A stretch of 64,000 bases of DNA from Pseudomonas gessardii. GTDB lineage: Bacteria; Pseudomonadota; Gammaproteobacteria; Pseudomonadales; Pseudomonadaceae. The position numbers were made by a program, and so were the translations under genes. The stretch lies in contig NZ_MNPU01000019.1 of assembly GCF_001983165.1 (NCBI RefSeq), forward strand, positions 1 to 64,000, given 5' to 3'. The notes beneath the pieces were generated by a model. It made no database searches. It saw only the letters and a program-made list of their open reading frames with translations, and was not told where the DNA came from. Shown here piece by piece: positions 18,174 through 25,544 of this stretch (its first letter is position 1; every line of letters starts with the position of its first letter).

Positions 18174-18189
18174 CAACTCTTTAGAGGTA
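18174..18189. promoter_or_regulatory. Second NarL site, one perfect half
   Basis: AGAGGTA at 18183-18189 is a perfect NarL heptamer. With a 2-nt spacer its partner CAACTCT is degenerate (five of seven match TACCTCT). It lies 86 nt before narX, so it may serve narXL autoregulation or long-range activation of narK1. Confidence 0.6.
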
Positions 18190-18240
18190 GTGCGCCAGGG
18201 AATGCAGAATTGAATACTGTTTCCTTTGCCAGGTGCCGCC

Positions 18241-18282
18241 ATGCTGCTGTTCTTGCCCCTTCGATTACGCCGTGATGTTTAA
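18241..18282 (+). CDS. Possible 13-codon leader peptide before narX
   Basis: An ATG at 18241 opens a 13-codon frame rich in Leu and Arg whose TAA (18280-18282) lies just inside narX. The narX ATG (18275) falls within its last codons, in another frame. Since narX has no obvious ribosome site of its own, translation could be coupled to this frame. This rests only on position; no protein evidence is claimed. Confidence 0.25.
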   Translation: MLLFLPLRLRRDV

Positions 18283-20080
18283 CTGGCTGCGCAGCTCCCT
18301 GCCCGCGCGCGCCGGTGTCGCGGTGATCCTGATTGCGATCCTGGCCCTGGCCAGTTCCCTGAGCGCCGGGCTGATCGCCTGGTTCAGCCAGGGCGACGGC
18401 GCGGCCATCAACACCGCCGGCTCAGTGCGCATGGAGACCTACCACCTGAGCTGGAAACTCGCCGACCACGCCCCCGCCGACGAGATCCAGGCCATCACCC
18501 AGAGCCTGCAACGACGCCTGGACAGCCAGTCCTTGAAAGCAGTGCTGGAAGACGGCCCCCACAGCGCCCTGCAACAAAGCTACCGGCAGATCCAGCAACA
18601 CTGGAACCAAGAGCTGCGCCCGGCCATCGAGCGCGGCGACAGTGTGTTCTTCCGCGAGCGCGCGCCGGCCTTTGTCGAGCAACTGAACCAGTTCGTCAGC
18701 CTGTTGCAGCAACAGAGCGAGCACAAACAAGGCTGGCAACAACTGATCCAGGGCCTGGCGCTGTTCAGCACCCTGATCATCCTGCTGCTGGGGCTGTATG
18801 AATTGCAGTACGGTGTGGTCACGCCCTTGAAGGAACTGGTGGACGCCACCCGGCGCTTTCGTGAGGGTGACTACACGGCGCGGGTCAATCATCGCTCCCA
18901 GGACGAACTGGGGCAGTTGGCCCTGAGCTTCAACACCCTGGCCGAAACCATCGAGCAATCCCATCGCACCCTGGAAAGCCAGGTGCAGCACAAGACCCTC
19001 AACCTGCAACAGGCCAACGCCGCCCTGGAATTGCTCTACGAGAGCAGCCGCAGCCTGGCCACGCGCCTGGCCAATGCCGAGGGCCTCGACGAGTTGATCC
19101 GCCGCTTTCAGAAACGCCTGCCGGGCCTGCGCCTGTCGCTGTGCCTGCAAGGGCACTTCCTCGCCCCCGCCAAACAGATGCTGGCGCTGCATGGCGAGAA
19201 CAGCCGCAATGTCTGCGCCATCGGCGATTGCGCCACCTGCGAGCGCCATCACGTCGCCCCGCCCCAGGTGTTCAGCATCAGCAACCAGGGTGCGGAACTG
19301 GGCGAACTCAAGGCCCACTTTGTCGACGGCCATACGCCCCAGGCCTGGGAGCAGCAACTGATCCAGGCCCTGGCCAACCTGATTGGCACCTCGCTGTCCC
19401 TCAAGCGCCAGCGTGAGCAGGACCACCGTTTATTGCTGCTGGACGAACGCACCATCATCGCCCGCGAACTGCATGACTCCCTGGCCCAGGCCCTGTCCTA
19501 TATGAAGCTGCAAGTCAGCCGCATGCAGACCCTGCTGCGCCGCGACGAACCCAAGGCCACCCTGGAAACCGTCACCGGCGAACTGCGCGAAGGCCTGAAT
19601 AACGCCTACCGGCAACTGCGCGAGTTGCTCACCACCTTCCGCCTGCAAATCCACGATGCAGGGCTGGTGCAGGAGCTCAAAGACACCGCCGAGGAATTCT
19701 CGCGCCGTGGCGAATTCCAGGTGCACCTGCATGTGGATGCCCTGGCCTTCCAGCTGTCGGCCAGTGAACAGATCCATCTGTTGCAAGTAACCCGCGAAGC
19801 GCTGTCCAACTGCCTGCGCCATGCCCACGCCGAAAACGCCTGGCTGCAACTGCGCCAGCATGGCGAAACCGTGAGCCTGAGCATTGAGGACGATGGCCGC
19901 GGCTTCAGCGAGCCGGTGGACCAGCGCGAACACCACGGCCTGACCATCATGGACGAACGCGCTCGCAGCCTGCACGGCCAGTTGGATATTTCCCCCCGCG
20001 AGCCCCAGGGCACGCGGGTGCACTTGCTGTTTCGCCCGGAGTTTCTCGGGCACTCTCTCCAAGAAGGTAGCTTGTCATGA
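18275..20080 (+). CDS. narX: Nitrate/nitrite sensor histidine kinase
   Basis: 601-residue inner-membrane sensor. Membrane segment 1 is at about 14-35. It is followed by the periplasmic P-box that binds nitrate (about 39-57, with A-I-N-T-A-G-S-V-R-M), helices, membrane segment 2 and a HAMP domain. A cysteine cluster lies near 313-320 (C-A-I-G-D-C-A-T-C), then a HisKA_3 domain with His400 in R-E-L-H-D-S and an ATPase domain with D-D-G-R-G-F. It phosphorylates NarL. The ATG at 18275 begins a good signal-anchor but lacks a clear ribosome site; a GTG at 18233 would add 14 residues. The gene overlaps narL by 4 nt. Confidence 0.94.
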   Translation: MFNWLRSSLPARAGVAVILIAILALASSLSAGLIAWFSQGDGAAINTAGSVRMETYHLSWKLADHAPADEIQAITQSLQRRLDSQSLKAVLEDGPHSALQQSYRQIQQHWNQELRPAIERGDSVFFRERAPAFVEQLNQFVSLLQQQSEHKQGWQQLIQGLALFSTLIILLLGLYELQYGVVTPLKELVDATRRFREGDYTARVNHRSQDELGQLALSFNTLAETIEQSHRTLESQVQHKTLNLQQANAALELLYESSRSLATRLANAEGLDELIRRFQKRLPGLRLSLCLQGHFLAPAKQMLALHGENSRNVCAIGDCATCERHHVAPPQVFSISNQGAELGELKAHFVDGHTPQAWEQQLIQALANLIGTSLSLKRQREQDHRLLLLDERTIIARELHDSLAQALSYMKLQVSRMQTLLRRDEPKATLETVTGELREGLNNAYRQLRELLTTFRLQIHDAGLVQELKDTAEEFSRRGEFQVHLHVDALAFQLSASEQIHLLQVTREALSNCLRHAHAENAWLQLRQHGETVSLSIEDDGRGFSEPVDQREHHGLTIMDERARSLHGQLDISPREPQGTRVHLLFRPEFLGHSLQEGSLS

Positions 20081-20724
20081 ACACCTCACTGCGCCACCGC
20101 ATCCTGCTCGTCGACGACCACCCGATGATGCGCCACGGCATGCGCCAGATGCTCGAACTGGAAGATGACCTGCATGTGGTGGGCGAAGCCGGCAATGGCG
20201 AGGAGGCCCTGGGCCTGATCGAGTCGCTGCAACCGGACCTGGTGCTGCTGGACAACAACATGCCGCAGATGAACGGCCTGGAAACCCTGCGCCGCCTGCG
20301 GGCCATGGCTTATGGCGGCAAGGTCTTGCTGTTTACCGTGTCCGATGCCGAAGACGATATCCGCGATGCCCTGCGCCTGGATGCCAACGGGTATCTGCTC
20401 AAGGACATGGAGCCGGAGTTGCTGATCCAGTACATCCGCGATGCCCTGCACGGCGCCCTGGTGATCAGCCCCGGCCTGACCCGCGTGCTGGCCCAGGCCT
20501 TGCGCTCGCCCCAGCCCCATACGGCGGTGGAACTGACCGAGCGCGAGCGGCAGGTGTTGAAGACCATTGCCGGGGGCTATAGCAACAAGGTGATCGGGCA
20601 TAAGCTGGGGATTACCGAAGGCACGGTGAAGGTGCATGTGAAGAACCTGCTGCACAAGCTGGGGTTGCGCTCGCGGGTGGAAGCGGCGGTGTGGGCGATG
20701 GAGCATTTGCGTCAGGCTGGGTAG
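20077..20724 (+). CDS. narL: Nitrate/nitrite response regulator
   Basis: 215 residues. The receiver domain (about 1-125) has the acidic pair in L-V-D-D-H-P, phospho-acceptor Asp59 (L-L-D-N-N-M-P) and the conserved Lys in Y-L-L-K-D. A LuxR-type helix-turn-helix follows at about 150-212 (L-T-E-R-E-R-Q-V-L, then T-V-K-V-H-V-K-N-L-L-H-K-L). It binds TACYYMT heptamers such as those at 18077-18092. The ATG overlaps the narX stop (ATGA), so the pair is coupled. Confidence 0.95.
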   Translation: MNTSLRHRILLVDDHPMMRHGMRQMLELEDDLHVVGEAGNGEEALGLIESLQPDLVLLDNNMPQMNGLETLRRLRAMAYGGKVLLFTVSDAEDDIRDALRLDANGYLLKDMEPELLIQYIRDALHGALVISPGLTRVLAQALRSPQPHTAVELTERERQVLKTIAGGYSNKVIGHKLGITEGTVKVHVKNLLHKLGLRSRVEAAVWAMEHLRQAG

Positions 20725-20779
20725 GGTTTGCCCTGTGGGAACGACCCGACAAGCCAGCACCTACAGCTTAGTTGCGTCC

Positions 20780-21640
20780 TCATCGCCCTTTCACTGTCAA
20801 CGCCCCCACACTCGCCAGGACAATAACCGTCCCCACCATCACCATCACCGAAGGCCGCTGCGCCAGTATCACCCACCCCATCAGCATCGCCACCGGCGGG
20901 ATGAGATACAGCGCAATCGCTGCCCGGCTGACCTGGCTATGGGCCAGTACATAAGCCCAAGCCAGGTACGCCAGCGCACTGGGAAAAATGCCCAGCACCA
21001 GCACGGCCAGGTTCACCGATATCGAAGCCTGGGCCAGCTCCCCCGGCAACCCCGGCAGATACACCAGCAGCAACGCCGTGCCTGACCAGAGGGTGCAGCA
21101 CACCATCGTCAGCCCGTCATAACGCTGGGAATAACGCTTTTGCAGGGCGAAATACAGGCTCCAGGACGCCGCCGCCAACAGGATCAACACGCTATGCCCC
21201 TCCAGCTCGCCCAAGCCGCGATCCCCCACCGCCACCACCCCGGCACCGAGCAGGCCGCCGAGTACACAGCCCCATTGCCAGGCGCCGAGCCGTTCCCTGA
21301 ACACGGTGCTGGCCAGCACCGCGCTGAACAGTGGTGTAGATTGCGCCAGGACGCTGGCAGCGCCGGCACTCACACCGCGCTGGCCGTAATTGAGGGCGAT
21401 GTGGTGCAGGGTCACCGCAAACAACCCCAGCACCGCAAACAAAGGCAAATCCCGGCCCCGGGGCCGTGCAATGCCCTTGCCCCAGGCCACCGCGGCCATC
21501 AATACCGACGCAATCAAAAAGCGCAGCAAGGCCAGGTTGTCGGGGGCGTAGGCCTGCAAAGCGATATGGATACCGATAGGCGAATACGCCCAGCAGAGAA
21601 TGACAAAGACGGTTGCCAGGACAACTTTTGCGCGGGGCAT
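20780..21640 (-). CDS. EamA-family (DMT) exporter
   Basis: 286 residues with ten predicted membrane segments in two EamA repeats. The first repeat starts with V-I-L-C-W-A-Y-S-P-I-G and the second with A-A-S-W-S-L-Y-F-A-L-Q-K. The family exports amino acids and other metabolites; the substrate cannot be read from sequence. It is divergent from a LysR regulator (113-nt gap), a common arrangement in which the regulator controls the exporter. It converges with narL, with no clear T-tailed terminator between them. Confidence 0.88.
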   Translation of the reverse strand: MPRAKVVLATVFVILCWAYSPIGIHIALQAYAPDNLALLRFLIASVLMAAVAWGKGIARPRGRDLPLFAVLGLFAVTLHHIALNYGQRGVSAGAASVLAQSTPLFSAVLASTVFRERLGAWQWGCVLGGLLGAGVVAVGDRGLGELEGHSVLILLAAASWSLYFALQKRYSQRYDGLTMVCCTLWSGTALLLVYLPGLPGELAQASISVNLAVLVLGIFPSALAYLAWAYVLAHSQVSRAAIALYLIPPVAMLMGWVILAQRPSVMVMVGTVIVLASVGALTVKGR

Positions 21641-21753
21641 GGGCGTTCTCGGGGACGTGGCAGCACACAGGCACTGCCTGGCAACAGTATGAGAAACCCC
21701 AGGCCTCGAAAAAAGTGACTTAAACTGAGCCCACTCTTCACTCCAGGTGAACC

Positions 21754-22641
21754 ATGGAACTGTCCCAACTGCGTATGTTCAAGACGGTCTACGAGCTGGG
21801 CAGCATCGCCCGTGCTGCGCAGCAGCTGCATTGCGTGCCGTCCAATATCACCGCGCGCCTCAAGGCCCTGGAGCAGGAACTCGGCGTCGCGCTGTTGGTG
21901 CGTGAGGGCCGGGGCCTGCGGGTCAGCCCCGCCGGCGAAGTGTTTATCGAGTACGCGACGAAAATCCTCGACCTGACCGAAGCCTCCCGGCGTGCCGTCG
22001 CACTGGGTGGCGCGCCCCAGGGGCATTTGCGTATCGGCGCTATCGAGTCCAGTGCAACCGGGCGCTTGCCGCAGTTGCTGGCGCGCTATCACGCGCTGTA
22101 CCCCCAGGTGTCGCTGGCGTTGAGCACCGGCACCTGGTCGCAGTTACTCGATGATATCCAGCACCATCGGCTGGACGCGGCAATTGTCGCCGTGGATGTG
22201 CAACGCCCCGGGCTGCACAGCACGCGGCTGTATAGCGAAGACCTGATATTGATTGCCCCCACATCGCTGGGCCCGGTGCGCAGTGCCGCAGACCTGCACG
22301 GCCTGACCCTGTTTATGTGGCCCACAGGCTGCCCGTATCGCCTGGCCCTGGAACAATGGTTGTCACGCCACGACCAGGTCTGCCCCATTGTCAGCATCGC
22401 CAGCTACGGCACGATTATCGGCTGTGTCAGCGCCGGCAGCGGCGCCGCGCTGGTGCCGCGGGGGATCTACGAGCAATACCGCCAGGGTGCCAACTGGCAG
22501 GGCCATGAGTTCGCGGAACTGGCGCACATCGACAACCTGTTTTACTGGCATGCCAACGTCGGTTGTCATCCGGCCCGGGATGCGTTTTCGGCACTGTTGC
22601 AGGGGCACTGCCTCCACGGGGCTACCTCCAACGAGGCATAG
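21754..22641 (+). CDS. LysR-family transcriptional regulator
   Basis: 295 residues. The N-terminal winged helix (about 1-60) shows the family pattern E-L-S-Q-L-R-M-F-K-T-V and A-A-Q-Q-L-H-C-V-P-S-N-I-T-A-R-L-K-A-L-E. An effector-binding domain of two Rossmann-like lobes follows (about 90-290). It probably regulates the divergent EamA exporter. The effector is unknown. Confidence 0.9.
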   Translation: MELSQLRMFKTVYELGSIARAAQQLHCVPSNITARLKALEQELGVALLVREGRGLRVSPAGEVFIEYATKILDLTEASRRAVALGGAPQGHLRIGAIESSATGRLPQLLARYHALYPQVSLALSTGTWSQLLDDIQHHRLDAAIVAVDVQRPGLHSTRLYSEDLILIAPTSLGPVRSAADLHGLTLFMWPTGCPYRLALEQWLSRHDQVCPIVSIASYGTIIGCVSAGSGAALVPRGIYEQYRQGANWQGHEFAELAHIDNLFYWHANVGCHPARDAFSALLQGHCLHGATSNEA

Positions 22642-22688
22642 GCCCAGCCACCGCCACGCCCTACCATGGGCGGGAGCGGAGGTACGCC

Positions 22689-23369
22689 ATGTTGACCCAT
22701 CCATCCATTGTCTTGACCCTGCGTCGGCATCATCTATTCAGCCCGTTGCCGGAGAAGATTTTCCAGGACGTCTGTACCCTGGCCAATCTCAAGCGCCTGC
22801 CCGGGCATGCCACCCTGATGCACCAGGGCGACCCTGCCGATCGGTTTTTCCTGCTGATCAGTGGCCAGGTCAAGTTGCACCGGGTCACCGGCGAAGGCCA
22901 GGAGCATCTGGTGGAAGTCATCCGCCCTGGCCAGACCTTTGCCGAAGCGCTGTTGTTCAGCCAGGCCAAGGCCTATCCGGTGAGTGCCACGGCGCTCAAG
23001 GACAGCGTCTTGGTGAGCATCGAGGGCCATCATTACCGCAAGGCCCTGGAGGACCAGCCACAGATCTGCCTGGCGATCCTCGGCACCATGAGCCTGCACC
23101 TGCACCAACGCCTCAAGGACATCGACACCCTGACCCTGGCCAATGCCAGCCGCCGGGTCATCAACTTTCTGATCCAGGAGCGCGATACCGTCAGCGGCGA
23201 TGTGGTGCTGCAGGTGCCCAAGCGTCTGGTGGCCTCCAAGCTTGGGATTCAGCCGGAGACGTTTTCGCGGATTCTGCACCGGCTGATAGACGCCGGCCTG
23301 ATCGAGGTGCAACGCCGCACCATCCGCATCCTGTGCGAGGAGCAATTGATGACCTATCAGGCTGGCTGA
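22689..23369 (+). CDS. dnr: Dnr-type Crp/Fnr regulator
   Basis: 226 residues. A cyclic-nucleotide-type sensor fold (about 15-130) with H-Q-G-D-P-A-D-R-F-F-L-L-I-S-G-Q-V-K, a dimer helix, and a Crp-type helix-turn-helix containing I-Q-P-E-T-F-S-R-I-L-H-R-L. The E..S-R pattern fits recognition of TTGAT-N4-ATCAA boxes. It lacks the N-terminal cysteine set that holds the oxygen-sensing cluster in Anr/Fnr, which fits Dnr, the haem-dependent NO-responsive activator of denitrification. GGAGG is 6 nt before the ATG. Its place next to nar, mop and (further away) nir supports the role; the exact paralogue name is an inference. Confidence 0.85.
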   Translation: MLTHPSIVLTLRRHHLFSPLPEKIFQDVCTLANLKRLPGHATLMHQGDPADRFFLLISGQVKLHRVTGEGQEHLVEVIRPGQTFAEALLFSQAKAYPVSATALKDSVLVSIEGHHYRKALEDQPQICLAILGTMSLHLHQRLKDIDTLTLANASRRVINFLIQERDTVSGDVVLQVPKRLVASKLGIQPETFSRILHRLIDAGLIEVQRRTIRILCEEQLMTYQAG

Positions 23370-23419
23370 CTTAGAATCGACGCCATTCTTCGCCCGCCTT
23401 CCTGACACGAGCGCCGCCC

Positions 23420-24568
23420 ATGAGCTTTGATTTCGACACGATCCACCCTCGCCTCGGCACCGGCAGCACCAAGTGGAGCCGCTACCCCGAAGACGTCTTG
23501 CCCATGTGGATTGCCGACATGGACATCGCCGCCCCACCGGCGATCCTCAAGGCCCTGCACGCACGCCTGGACCAGCAGATGCTCGGCTACAGTGTCGCCC
23601 GCCCCGAAGTGCGTGAGGCGATCATCAGCGACCTGTGGGACAAGTACGCCTGGCGTGTGCAGCCCGATGAACTGCTGTTCCTGCCGGGCGTGGAGCCGGG
23701 TTTCAACATGGCCTTGCACGCCTTTGTCCAGCCCGGCCAGCCGGTGGTGTTGCAGACCCCCAACTACGCACCGCTACGCCATGCGGCGGGCAACTGGAAC
23801 CTGCCGAAGATCGAAGTGCCGTTTGCCCTGAGCGACCAGGGCGAATACCTGACCCCCCTGCCCGCCTTGCGCCAGGCCTTGAAAGGCGCCGGCGCCTTGC
23901 TGCTGAGCAACCCTCACAACCCCCTGGGCAAGGTGTTCGCCCGCGAGGAACTGCTGGCCGTGGCCAACGCCTGTCTGGATACAGGCGCGCTGATCATCTC
24001 CGATGAAATCCATGCCGAACTGTGCTTCGACGGGCGCCGGCATATCCCCACCGCTTCGTTGAGCGCAGAGATCGCCCGCCGCACCATTACCCTGATGTCG
24101 GCCAGCAAGGCCTACAACGTCGCCGGCCTGAAGACCTGCTTTGCCATTGTCCAGGACCCGGTCATCCGCGAGCGCTTCAACAAGGCGCGCTGCGGCATGG
24201 TCGATAGCGTCAGCCCCCTGGGCCTGGAAGCCACCTGGGCGGCCTATAGCCAATGTGGGGAATGGTTGCAGGCGTTGGTGGCGTACCTGCAAGACAACCG
24301 CGACTACCTGCTGGAGGCGGTGCAAAAGCGCCTGCCGGGAGTGGTCATGCATGCCCCGCAAGGCACCTACCTGGCCTGGCTGGATTGCAGCGCCCTGGGC
24401 CTGGAAGACCCGCAGCGGTTTTTCCTGGAACAGGCCAAGGTAGGGTTGAGTGCGGGTGTGGAATTTGGCGATGACAGCCAGCAGTTCGTGCGCTTGAACT
24501 TCGGCTGCCCACGGGCCTTGCTCGAAGAAGGTCTTTCCCGCCTGGAACGCAGCCTGCAAAACCGCTGA
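23420..24568 (+). CDS. PatB/MalY-type aminotransferase (probable C-S lyase)
   Basis: 382 residues, fold-type I pyridoxal-phosphate enzyme. The expected cofactor lysine is Lys230 in S-A-S-K-A-Y-N-V-A-G-L-K. L-S-N-P-H-N-P-L-G-K and I-S-D-E-I-H-A-E-L are characteristic of the MalY/PatB group, which cleave cystathionine or related cysteine S-conjugates. It follows dnr after 50 nt and could be cotranscribed, although no respiratory role is evident. A GC hairpin follows the gene. Confidence 0.87.
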   Translation: MSFDFDTIHPRLGTGSTKWSRYPEDVLPMWIADMDIAAPPAILKALHARLDQQMLGYSVARPEVREAIISDLWDKYAWRVQPDELLFLPGVEPGFNMALHAFVQPGQPVVLQTPNYAPLRHAAGNWNLPKIEVPFALSDQGEYLTPLPALRQALKGAGALLLSNPHNPLGKVFAREELLAVANACLDTGALIISDEIHAELCFDGRRHIPTASLSAEIARRTITLMSASKAYNVAGLKTCFAIVQDPVIRERFNKARCGMVDSVSPLGLEATWAAYSQCGEWLQALVAYLQDNRDYLLEAVQKRLPGVVMHAPQGTYLAWLDCSALGLEDPQRFFLEQAKVGLSAGVEFGDDSQQFVRLNFGCPRALLEEGLSRLERSLQNR

Positions 24569-24576
24569 ACCGCTCT

Positions 24577-24602
24577 GCCGGAGCCGCCTTGCCGGCTCCG
24601 GC
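24577..24602. terminator. GC-rich hairpin between convergent genes
   Basis: GCCGGAGCC (24577-24585) pairs with GGCTCCGGC (24594-24602) around an 8-nt loop, in the gap between the convergent lyase and molbindin genes. The stem is strong but lacks a clear T-run, so termination is plausible rather than certain. Confidence 0.5.
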
Positions 24603-24613
24603 AAGGGCTGGGC

Positions 24614-24829
24614 TCAGAGCTTGGCGATGGACACTTCGGTGGATTTGACGAAGGCAATCACTTCGCTGCCCACCTTCAACTCCAGGTCGCGCACCGAGCG
24701 GGTGGTGATCACCGAAGTGACAATCCCCGACGCCGTTTGCACGTCAATCTCGGACACCACTTCGCCCAGCAGGATCTCCTTGATCACGCCCTTGAACTGG
24801 TTGCGTACGTTGATCGCTTTGATGGTCAT
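24614..24829 (-). CDS. Molbindin-like TOBE-domain protein
   Basis: 71 residues, a single TOBE/Mop domain with the typical N-terminus (A-I-N-V-R-N-Q-F-K-G) and the V-x-S-E-I-D and T-S-V-I-T sets. Such small proteins oligomerise to bind and buffer molybdate in the cytoplasm. Its place near the molybdoenzyme NarGHI fits molybdate supply. An A/T-rich inverted repeat lies 78 nt upstream (24907-24940). Confidence 0.88.
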   Translation of the reverse strand: MTIKAINVRNQFKGVIKEILLGEVVSEIDVQTASGIVTSVITTRSVRDLELKVGSEVIAFVKSTEVSIAKL

Positions 24830-24906
24830 GTGAGGTTTCCTTTTACGGTTGGGTCAATCCGCACGAATGCGCAGGCCCTCAAAATGCGCCATCCACACCA
24901 ACAACA

Positions 24907-24940
24907 AAAGGAATAAATAACTATTTATTTATTCCTTTTT
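24907..24940. repeat. Perfect 14-bp A/T-rich inverted repeat
   Basis: AAAAGGAATAAATA (24907-24920) pairs with TATTTATTCCTTTT (24927-24940) around a 6-nt loop. It could be a weak bidirectional terminator, since a T-run follows on either strand, or an operator for the molbindin gene, whose start is 78 nt away. The rest of 24830-25127 holds no gene. Apart from this element and the terminator at 25058-25094 I see nothing definite there. Confidence 0.6.
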
Positions 24941-25057
24941 GACATATTAAGAATTCTGTAATTGCATACCAAAAATGCCTACGGTTTGAACGTAGATCCC
25001 CTGCATGGCCAACGCGGTCTCACCAGCGCAGCCTTGAACTGAATGTTTGAAGCACCG

Positions 25058-25094
25058 AAATAACACCGGGCCCAATTAGGGCCCGGTGTTATTT
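25058..25094. terminator. Strong intrinsic terminator after spcU
   Basis: A 16-bp perfect stem (25058-25073 with 25079-25094) has a GGGCCC-rich core, a 5-nt AATTA loop and A/T flanks on both sides. It lies 33 nt after the spcU stop and would end transcripts from the exoU-spcU unit. It also marks the left edge of the T3SS island. Confidence 0.88.
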
Positions 25095-25127
25095 CACATT
25101 TGAAAGCGATCGGCCAACTCAGCCCAT

Positions 25128-25538
25128 TCAGACAAAGACCCCACCCGACAAGGGCGCATCAGACAGCGTCGCACCTGGCTCGGTCAACGATTTGAACAAG
25201 GTATGCCCCTGGAGCAACTTGCCATACCAGGCGTTCAGGCTCTCGACATCGCTCTGCCCGTCCAACGCCTCGACCCACAGCACCAGATCGCCAGCGGCGT
25301 CAGCGGTCAGTCTGACGGGGGCAAGCACCGAGAACGGGCTGTTGACCTGCAATAACTGAAGCACCACACCTTGCAGCAATCGCTTGGGCAGCGCGCCCAG
25401 GCGCAGGGCGATCAGCCAGCCATGCGGTACTCGCTCCAGTAGCACTTCGGGATCCTCGCCAATGTGCAGACGGCAGGTAGGCTGATCTTCTGGCGGCATT
25501 GCCAGATCCCATTGTTCCAACCAGTTTTTCAATGACAT
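25128..25538 (-). CDS. spcU: SpcU-like chaperone of ExoU
   Basis: 136 residues, close to the 137 of P. aeruginosa SpcU. It is a small acidic protein with the alternating helix-strand layout of CesT-type class I secretion chaperones, including a D-L-V-L-W-V-E strand. It would bind the N-terminus of the ExoU-like protein and hold it ready for export. It follows exoU by 6 nt in the same order as in P. aeruginosa. Identity rests mainly on context, size and moderate similarity. Confidence 0.87.
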   Translation of the reverse strand: MSLKNWLEQWDLAMPPEDQPTCRLHIGEDPEVLLERVPHGWLIALRLGALPKRLLQGVVLQLLQVNSPFSVLAPVRLTADAAGDLVLWVEALDGQSDVESLNAWYGKLLQGHTLFKSLTEPGATLSDAPLSGGVFV

Positions 25539-25544
25539 TCAAGC

